From positions 350,034,526 to 350,098,525 of the forward strand of contig CM022299.1 of the NCBI GenBank assembly GCA_011799875.1: DNA of 64,000 nucleotides. Direction: 5' to 3'. Below the pieces are notes generated by a model. The model searched no databases. It had not been told where the DNA came from and saw only the letters and a program-made list of their open reading frames with translations. Positions within the stretch are counted from its first letter, which is position 1, and every line of letters begins with the position of its first letter. A program made the translations under genes and the position numbers. Shown here in pieces: positions 56,330 to 64,000 of the stretch. Source of the DNA: Thinopyrum elongatum. Taxonomy: Eukaryota > Streptophyta > Magnoliopsida > Poales > Poaceae.

Positions 56330-57640
56330 CTATGATACGTCGACATGTTATATGGCCCAACAGAGGCCCTTTCCGGTGAAAAGGTTGGCCCGTTTGACTT
56401 GGTCAAAAGGTAGCGGTCCGGCCCACGGAAAGCCTGTTAACGGCCTGTTCGCATATAGCCCATTTACAGCCCGCTAAGTCACGGCCCACTACGGCCTATC
56501 CGAATTAGGCCCAGTAGCGTCATCTGGGCCGTCCAATATGATTCCAGCCCATTGTAACTTCCGGCCCATGTATGGCCCATGACGTCTTTCGACCCATATG
56601 AGGCCCTTTGTAACTCTTGGCCCATTAACGGCCCGTGGTGAAACTGGCCCGTAATGAACAGTGTATCGCTTTATACCCATTAACGGCCCATTATTCCATT
56701 GGGCCATTTCCAGCCCGTGTTATCTTTCAGCCTTCTCAGGGCCCATTTATTCTTGGGCTCATTTCTAGCATTCGGTTACTTACGGCCCGTTACTGGCCTT
56801 TTCTGCTTGTGGGCCAAATTCAGCCCGTGGTTACAGTCGGCCCGTTTGTGGCCCGTTAATCCGTTGGGTCATTTTCATAGCGTCATCAAATATGGCTGAT
56901 TAATGACGGCCCATGAATGGATGATTCCAACTCTAGCCCGTTTACGGCCCATTATGCGGTCCGTTAGTGGCCCATGTTTGGCCAATCGATCATACGGCCC
57001 GTAGAAGGCCCATTTATTCTTGGGCTCATTTCCAGCATTCGGTTACTTACGGCCCGTTACTGGCCTTTTCTGCTTGTGGGCCAAATTCAGCCCGTGGTTA
57101 CAGTCGGCCCGTTGTGGCCCGTTAATCCGTGGGTCATTTTCATAGCGTCATCAAATATGGCTGATTAACGACGCATGAATGGATGATTCCAACTCTGGCT
57201 CCGTTTACGGCCCATTATGTGGTCCGTTAGTGGCCCATGTTTGGCCAATCGATCATACGGCCCGTAGAAGGCCCATTTATTCTTGGGCTCATTTCCAGCA
57301 TTCGGTTACTTACGGCCCGTTACTGGCCTTTTCTGCTTGTGGGCCAAATTCAGCCCGTGGTTACAGTCGGCCCGTTTGTGGCCCGTTAATCCGTTGGGTC
57401 GTTTTCATAGCGTCATCAAATATGGCTGATTAACGACAGCCCATGAATGGATGATTCCAACTCTAGCCCGTTTACGGCCCATTATGCGGTCCGTTAGTGG
57501 CCCATGTTTGGCCAATCGATCATACAGCCCGTAGAAGGCCCATTGATGCTACGCCCCGTAGAAGGCCCATTGTTTCTACGGCCCATAGAAGGCCCATTGT
57601 TTCTACGGCCCGTAGGAGGCCCATGGCCACTACAGTAAAT
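56330..57640. repeat. GGCCC-rich subterminal repeats with a 265-bp triplication
   Basis: Copies start at GCCCATTTATTCTTGGGCTC 56,741, 57,008 and 57,271 (periods 267 and 263 bp). They are nearly identical, so the duplication is recent. A 27-bp repeat (CGTAGAAGGCCCATTGTTTCTACGGCC) follows about four times at 57,530-57,620. Confidence 0.88.
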
Positions 57641-58219
57641 ATGTAGCCCATGGTTATTGTGTCCTAGTTTTAAAAAATAGGTTATTGCGGCCACTAGCAA
57701 ACCGCGGAAAAAGAACTGCACTAACTACAAGCAAACAAATAAACAAGACAACAAGGAAATAAATAAGCAAGCAACTTACGCTAGGCTATCACGGCTATTA
57801 CACATATTACATCCACTGGGCATCAAGGTACGCCACCAGTGCAAATATAGGGAACAAAGCAGCATATGATATACACTGGTTGTCAAAGTTGGCGACCAGT
57901 GCAAATAAACTCCGCAGCAAAACAAGTCCATAACTGAAACCACTTCAGAAGAGCTCAAGAAACAATATCCTGGGTACCCATAATGCTGGCAAGACGCTTA
58001 GCAAGCTTATTAACTTTCTCTTGTTTGGCACTTAAATCATCCAGCGCTTGCTGTTGCACCAGAAAGTATGCATCTGAATTCTGCAGGGACTTCCTCAGTC
58101 CTTCGGCTTCCTGTCGCAGAACATCTGATCGATGTCTTTCAACTTGAAGTTGAGACTCAAGAAGCCAAACTGATTCAGGCAGTGAGTTCGAACACTACAT
58201 CAAGACAGGACTTTGGGGT

Positions 58220-58940
58220 TGTCTCAGTGTCTTCAATATAGTTTTTATCAACTTTCTTGGAGACCAACAGGGATGTCTCACTATATTGAACCTTATCTGC
58301 ATTACTTTGTTTACCATTGGATAACGGGGTACTCTTCTCCAATATTTTATCCGAATTCTAAAAGAGAAAGAAACAGACACATCACAAGTTTACCATGTTG
58401 TATATGAAACTCATTTTGGTAAACCAATTCAGTAGTAAGGTGGTCAGGATAACAGCATGAAACAAACATATCTCTATGTAGTATGGTCACTGTATGGTCT
58501 ATATCATTCTAGTTTATGTTGCCAAATCAAGATAGAGACAGTTCAAATCATATCTATTTAAGACAAAGCAGCATAGACAGAATATAAGTGTGGGAAACTA
58601 CACAGCAATAACAACACTTGTAATGTGCATGGCATGAGAACATAACTGTTTATTCAATTGAAACTGAAATCAACATAGAGCAAGTTACAACAGCAAACAC
58701 GTTAAAGAAACAGGTTTAAAACATACCTGTTGCACCATTGGAGTTTCAATTGCATCCTTCAAATTTGAAATTAGTTGGTATGAGTAAATACAGTGATGCA
58801 AGAGCAAAGGAGTATGAACCATAGCTACGGAACCTGATCTGAGAACAATTCTTCTTCTGCTTTAAGCGTTGACTTGGGGTTCGGAGTGGTGGTCCTCATG
58901 CTTTGGGCACTGAAGTTGCCTTACTAACTGCTCGTGTTTG
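58220..58940. other. Intron-like sequence of gene c
   Basis: AT-rich with no protein-like frame except a short acidic or T/P-rich piece at its right edge. It fits an intron between the linker and coiled-coil exons. Confidence 0.4.
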
Positions 58941-59289
58941 GGTGCTCTATGGTGGAGACGGTGCTGTGTCAACTGGAACTGGGTTACTATCTGCTAGGGT
59001 TGGGGTTAGAAGGGGTGTAGCTTGTTCTCTGTCCAACTGGGTAGGGGTACAATCTGCGTGAGTCTGGGTTATGTGTGGTGGGGCTGGTTCTTGGGCAAGT
59101 ACAACCGTGGTTCTATCTGCATCGACAGGTAGCACGATCTTTTCTGAAGACCGTGTTTTACTCCCATAGATACTGCCATCACCCCCTCCAATTCAAATGG
59201 CTGATAAACAAGAAAAGTAATTGAATGTACAGACATTGTATGATAGACAGGTGCAATGGATATTAGGGAAGAGAACAGGGCATGAAATA

Positions 59290-59720
59290 ATTCACATTTA
59301 TGTTGTCTAACCAAACATAATAGCATGACATAATTTCACATATATGATGGCTAATTAAACAGGATATCATGACATAATTTCACATGTATGATGGCTAACT
59401 AAACAGGATAGAATGACATACTTCAAAATATGATGACTATGTAAATAGGATGACATGATATAACTATACGATGTGTCTATTAAAGTGGTTGGCATGCCAT
59501 AATTCACAAACATGCCGTCGATGGAAACATGATGGCATGATATAATTCACGAATAGAATGACATAATTCAAAATATGATGACTATATAAACAGGATGAGA
59601 TGATATCACTATATGTCTTTAGAAAATGGGTTGGCATGCCATAATTCAGATACATGCTGTCTATGTAAACATCATGGCATGATATAATTCAAATATATGA
59701 TTTATATACTAAGCAAGTGA
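59290..59720. repeat. Intronic minisatellite, period about 40-45 bp
   Basis: About nine degenerate units of GGCATGATATAATTCACATATATGATG...TAAACAGGAT. The same core recurs in the introns at 60,075-60,235 and 60,570-60,690. Confidence 0.75.
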
Positions 59721-59836
59721 GCAGAGGGCAATCGCATATATGATGTGTCAACTAAGGAGATGGCGTTCAATATTGTGTATATGATGTAAAAACTAAGCAT
59801 TGCAAGACAACATATGCATGATATGAGTAATATAAC

Positions 59837-60503
59837 CCTGCCAAGTTTGAGCATACATCTCAGGGGGATAATAGGACTGGTCATCTGCCTCTGAATCCTC
59901 CTCTGAGGAGCTATCTATAACCAGCAAGATATCTGCTTCAGCAGGTAGCATTGTCTACTCTGAAGACCTTGTTTTCACTCCGGATTTCTCCATCACCAAT
60001 TCAAATGGCTGATGCACAGGAAGAGCAGTTGAATATACAAACATTGTCGACAAATGCAATGAGTAATACAAAAAAATGACGGCATGATATAATTCACATA
60101 TATGACGCTTGGCTAAACAGCATGGCATTGCATAATTCACATACATAATGCCTTGCAACAAGATAGCATTGCATAATTCACATATATAATGTCTTGCAAC
60201 AAGATGGCATTGCAAAATTCACATACATGGTAATTAGACACTAAACAGGTGGCATTCACACAAAGCATGTCTAAACTAAGCAAATGACATGCCAATGCAA
60301 GACACCATATGCACGATATGAGCAATATAACCCTGCCAAGTTAGAGCATGCATCTCGGGAGGGAAATAGGAATGGTCATCTGTCTCTGATTCCTCCTCTG
60401 AGGAGCTATCCGTAACCAGCAAGACATGCGCTTCGTTAGATAGCATTGTCTGCTCTGAAGACCTTCTTTCCACTCCAGATTTTTCCATGACCGTGTCGAA
60501 TGG
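59837..60503 (-). repeat. Tandem duplicate of a 172-nt exon in gene c
   Basis: Exon copies 60,503-60,332 and 60,008-59,837 are both 172 nt with CATCAG| acceptors and CAGG|GTTATATT donors. They code P-F-x-x-V-M-E-K-S-G-V...D-S-S-S-E-E-x-S-E-x-D-D. The intron between them is made of related sequence, so about 495-bp exon-intron units were duplicated. Confidence 0.85.
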
Positions 60504-61429
60504 CTGATGCACAAGAAGAGTAAATGAGTGTACTAAAATTGTTGACAAATTTAATACGTAATAAAAAAATGATGGCATGATATAATTCACATATAAGATG
60601 ACTGGCTAACCAGGGTGGCATTGCAAAATTCACATATATGATGCCTGGCTAAACAAGATGGCATTGCATGATTCACATATACGATAAAGAAACTAAACAA
60701 ATGGCATTCACACAAAGCATGTCTAAACTAAGCAGATGACATATTTGATGTATAAAGTAAGCAATGCAAGGCACCATATGCATGATATTACCAACATCAG
60801 CAGGCCAAGTTAGAGTGAAGACCTCAGGGGGTAAATAGGAGTGGTCTTCTCCTTCTGAATCCCCCTCAGAATAGTTATCTTCCTCTTGATTACAATCCGA
60901 AATGGGTGGAGGGGGCCTGCCTTTGCGCCCACCATGGAGCGACGTCCGCATGAAATTTTATTGGCACGCAAGGCTCGTCTCTTTTGCTCTACATGTTTAG
61001 TTCCATTGTGTATAATAACTGACATGCATAGGAATAAAACATAGTGAGATTATGTAAGGAGTGAATGCACAAATCCAGAGTGATGGTAGCAAACTGTGGA
61101 TAGACCCAAAACCAATGATAGCAGGCAGATAATAGCTTTAGTTAAAAAATACAGATAATGGCTCCTTTAATGTTTGTTTCCACCCAACATGAAACTCATA
61201 GTAGAAACCGGAGATTAACCAGATAGTAGACAGATAGTATTGATTGCTGCCCCAATATGTACCCCACAACCATTTAAAAACTCAAGTTTGAGCATTAGTT
61301 TGGACCTGACTCGGAGTCTAATAGGTGAACAGGATGATAAAGTAGCATGTCATCATATTAAGCGATGCATAACGTAAGCAGACACGAAAGAGTGCGACCT
61401 CTCTTGCGGACCCATGTAGTCCTCAAGGT

Positions 61430-62600
61430 CATCTGCTCAGTTGATGATGGTAATGCAGTTGTCGTGGCTATCGGTGGCGGGGAAGAAGATCTGAGGCGGT
61501 AAAAGACGGTCTGGAGGGTGGATCCCTACTGTGGTGAACCCTTTCGTTGTTGGAGCAGCTGAGCTGGGGTGGAACACAGCACAGCAGGAGCGGGACAAAC
61601 CACACAAGGTTTTCTTTGACACATATCTGTATCAGAAGTAATTGTGTAAGGGCTTGTTTGAATTTGAGGATTCTAACAATGCAGGGATAGGAAATACATA
61701 GGAATAGGATAGGAATGCACGTGCAAAAGAGAATTTAAAAACACAGGATTTCTGCCAATCTGGGTGTTTGGTTCACAAGAATTGGAAGATTACAGGATGC
61801 AAAGAAGCATGGTGAGATTAAGTCAAACCACAAGAAAATGTACGGTTATAATGCTATTATGCTACTATCTCTTAGTCTTGTGCTTCATGAATAGGAATTT
61901 GAAAAGGAGGACAAGTGGATATTAAAATTCCTACGGTTTTTCTTTCAAGGAGACACTAAAGGAACAAATCCTACAGTTTTCCTTTGCTTCATTCCTTTGA
62001 ACCAAATGCATGAATAGTAATACCATAGGAAACTTTCCAATTCCTATGTTTTTCCTTCACTTTTCCTTTCAAGCACTGGCGATTCTAGTAGGCAGGCTTG
62101 AGCAGGGAAAAGCCTACACTCAAAAAATGTTTTTGTGCTACTTCTACTACTTTGGACCTAGGCCACTGCCCTACTAGCTCAACTCCCAGGCCCATCTACA
62201 AATGCACAGCTCAAACGCGCAGAGATAAATAATGATGGCGTTCAAGAGAGTCCATCATGGATAGCTAAGTTGCCTGGTACCTCACTGCTTGTCATATAGT
62301 AGGAGAAACTAATCGTATTTCACGTTACTACGTGTGCCCAGTGGACAATATATATAACATGTAGAGTAAAAAAGCAATGCAACAAGTGTACAACCTCTTT
62401 GGCGAAGCCATGTCGATCTTAGCGTGATTGGGTTGGTCGGTGAGGATGCTCCGGCTGATTTGGCTGTCGGAGGAGGGGAAGAAGATCTTAGGCGTCTGGA
62501 GATGGAGCCCAGGGTACTGCTCCGCTGTGATGGAGGGTTTCGTCGTTGGAGCAGCTCCGGTGAGTTGTACGACGGCGAGGCTGAAGCAGGACAAGAGAGA
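61430..62600 (-). repeat. Duplicated exon pair in gene c (61,430-61,620 and 62,400-62,600)
   Basis: Both read GCTCCAACAACGAAA/GCTCCAACGACGAAA, then CTCCAGAC(C/G)...AAGATCTTCTTCCCC and a D-S segment. The copies are clearly related but diverged in length. The stretch between them (61,620-62,400) is AT-rich and intron-like. Confidence 0.65.
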
Positions 62601-62704
62601 CAACATTAACCTGAGTGGAATTCTAATAGCATCTCCAATAGATGACGTAAAATACATAACCACAAAGTGCTAGATTTAAAATACATCAGCCGCTCATCTC
62701 TGAA

Positions 62705-62780
62705 CTTAACTGTCGAAACTGAATTTAACTGTCGAAACTGAATTTTGCTGTCGAAACTGAATTTTACTGTCGAAACTGAA
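62705..62780. repeat. 18-bp tandem repeat, four copies
   Basis: CTGTCGAAACTGAATTTA and close variants follow head to tail from about 62,709 to 62,780. Confidence 0.9.
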
Positions 62781-62784
62781 CGCA

Positions 62785-63065
62785 CTAGTAGCAGAAAAGC
62801 AGTAGCAGCAGTAGCAGCGCCCGGAGCAGCAGCGCGTGCGAGAGCCGGGGCAGCTGGTCATGTAGCAGCATCTCGGGTAGCAGCTGCAGGGGCTCGAGCG
62901 AGAGCAGGATCTGCTGCTCGTGCAGCAGCAGCGTGCACAAGAGTAGAGCAGCAGCGCAAGCAAGAGCAAGAGCGAGAGTAGCAGCGCGAGCAAGAGCAGA
63001 CCAGGCAGGGGACCAAGAGCAAGAGCAGAGCAGCAGCGCGAGCAAGAGCCAAAGCAGCAGCAGCT
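62785..63065. repeat. AGC-rich low-complexity tract
   Basis: Imperfect AGCAGC, GCGAGC and AAGAGC trinucleotide repeats. The plus strand reads as an A/R/Q/E-rich frame and the minus strand as an L/C/A-rich one. Both look compositional. Confidence 0.8.
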
Positions 63066-63726
63066 CCTACTGATGTGGACGTCGCGGCCGAAGGAGCGAC
63101 GCCGTGGAGGAAGTGGCCGGCGACGCCACCGTGGATGGAGCCGCGCCATGTCGGCTCGGGACCGAGCGCAAGCAGCACCGTGAGATCGAATCAAGAATAA
63201 AATGCAGCGATTAGTGTAGAACCTCTTTGGTGGCGCCGATTAGGCCCCAGCTTCACCCGAGGAATCAGTGATGATGCTGCTCTTCCGGTGGTGGAGGTGA
63301 AGACGGCGGTGTGGGAATGGAGGTGGCGCGAAAGATGAGGGGAACATCGGGGCAGCTCCTTGGAGGTGGAGGACGGGGTGGCTGAACCGGCGGGACGACG
63401 AGATCGACAACGGATCCTCATCCGGTGCGGTGGATGAGGGACGTCGAGGTGTTGCTGTGGACGATGTCATCGGGGAAGAGGCTCCGGCTGGGTGGCGGAC
63501 GGAGGAGGGTGTAGGGCTTCACGGGTTTTCACGGCCTCGGTGTACGAATGGGTGTGTGGATGGGATGGGAGGGGGGAACCATGGCTTAGGGACGCGCTTG
63601 TCCGAAATGTGGGGTAAGTTACAAAAGTACCCTCACCGATATGAGCTAGGCGGTTCTTTCTGTTCAGGGGTATCACGGGCATTTCGCGTGTCGGGATTTC
63701 GCAGGAGGTGGGAGTTTTCGCGCGCG

Positions 63727-63940
63727 TTGTATTTTTGGGATAGCAAGGCGCGGGTTGAGATGGAGGGAGTTTTTGGAGCACAACGAGACAAAGATATATC
63801 TTAAATATTTTGGGGTAACAAGGCGCGGGTTGAAGAGGCGGGAGTTTCGCAGCACGATAGACAGAGATGCTAGTTTGAAATTTCGGCATAACAAGGCGCG
63901 GCTTGAAATTTCGGGAGAACAAGCTTAACGTGTACAAAAA
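63727..63940 (-). promoter_or_regulatory. Tandem repeat upstream of gene c, three units of about 74 bp
   Basis: CAAGGCGCGGGTTGA (or CAAGGCGCGGCTTGA) occurs near 63,745, 63,820 and 63,893, each followed by a purine-rich GGAGGGAGTTT/GGCGGGAGTTT-like phrase and an AT stretch. It lies about 260 bp upstream of the possible start of gene c. Confidence 0.65.
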
Positions 63941-64000
63941 AAAAAGACAATTCGCACCTCATCACTAGAGAGAGCCATGTCCCGTTTTACAATATTACTA

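Larger units (their letters stand above)
57955..63470 (-). pseudogene. Gene c: TNPA-family gene homologous to gene b, with duplicated exons
   Basis: A first exon may start at ATG 63,470 (MTSSTATPRRPSSTAPDED). An exon at about 62,600-62,400 is repeated at about 61,620-61,430 (T-T-K...P-x-I-F-F-P-x-x-D-S). An acidic exon is repeated at 60,503-60,332 and 60,008-59,837, with a related piece at about 60,900-60,805 and a shortened one from 59,200. A T/P-rich linker (59,135-58,947) and the last exon (58,200-57,955) follow, coding ETTPKSCLDVVFEL and a coiled coil with SQLQVERHRSDVLRQEAEGL. The last exon matches gene b closely. Damage includes TAG at 59,955-59,957 and a frame change near 58,180. The TNPA core seen in gene b was not recognised here. 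Confidence 0.55.
55924..64000 (-). mobile_element. CACTA element, same family as that ending at 44,252, opposite orientation; right end beyond window
   Basis: It starts CACTACCAAAAAAATACACT at 55,924. The first 400 bp match the reverse complement of 43,830-44,252. A GGCC-rich subterminal zone and a minus-strand TNPA-like gene follow, mirroring the element around gene b. The flanking triplet on the left is ATA. Confidence 0.85.

Noticed and set aside
56700..57620. CRISPR-like array from evenly spaced GGCCC repeats
   Set aside because: Repeats are long near-identical blocks plus degenerate motifs in a plant CACTA subterminal zone; there are no unique spacers.
62706..63194. Cys/Leu-rich minus-strand frame (162 residues), possible secreted peptide
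   Set aside because: It is produced by AGC repeats; Cys spacing follows the repeat, not a known fold.

Overview
The window is a stretch of repeat-rich grass DNA, almost certainly Triticeae (wheat, Aegilops, barley or rye group). The evidence is the mix of elements: CACTA transposons with TNPD/TNPA-like genes, a Ty3/gypsy element with an antisense reading frame, a wheat-type Au-like SINE, Stowaway-like MITEs, Athila-like gypsy debris, and plant-specific B3-domain exons with GT-AG introns. No rRNA, tRNA, CRISPR array or bacterial gene was seen.

Layout. 1-7,221: most of a CACTA element on the minus strand (transposase pseudogene 6,176-2,743, TNPA-like second gene 987-1, terminal repeat ending at 7,221). 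7,222-9,100: three related repeat blocks. 9,120-14,130: two neighbouring minus-strand B3-domain loci, both disrupted, sharing an upstream module whose third copy lies near a single-exon coiled-coil gene (15,915-15,232). 16.7-19.0 kb and 21.0-23.8 kb are diverged copies of one segment, with degenerate tandem repeats in each and a Pro/Ala-rich single-exon gene (19,881-20,531) between them.

23.8-28.0 kb holds a plus-strand split gene (gene a) built by exon duplication: a repeated 114-nt exon and a row of 30-nt exons each coding a decapeptide, then a coiled-coil last exon. 28,911-37,317 is a gypsy element (minus strand, target duplication CGTGG) with a deletion that joins integrase to an antisense ORF. 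It sits in the 5' region of gene b (37.8-42.7 kb, plus), a decayed TNPA-like gene of a CACTA element whose terminus is at 44,252. 44,253-55,923 is nested filler: a SINE with a 17-bp target duplication, a solo LTR splitting a coding fragment, gypsy remnants and a second LTR-like block. A CACTA terminus of the same family starts at 55,924 in opposite orientation, followed by the same GGCC-rich subterminal zone and gene c (minus, 63,470-57,955), a homologue of gene b with its own exon duplications.

How it fits together: most coding capacity belongs to transposons and is broken. Several premature stops fit C-to-T change at CG or CHG sites, as expected for methylated, silenced DNA. The possibly functional cellular genes are the B3 pair (each disrupted), the coiled-coil gene and the Pro/Ala-rich gene. 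The most unusual signal is repeated exon duplication in the TNPA-like/coiled-coil gene family (genes a and c). All coordinates, alignments and counts were made by eye.
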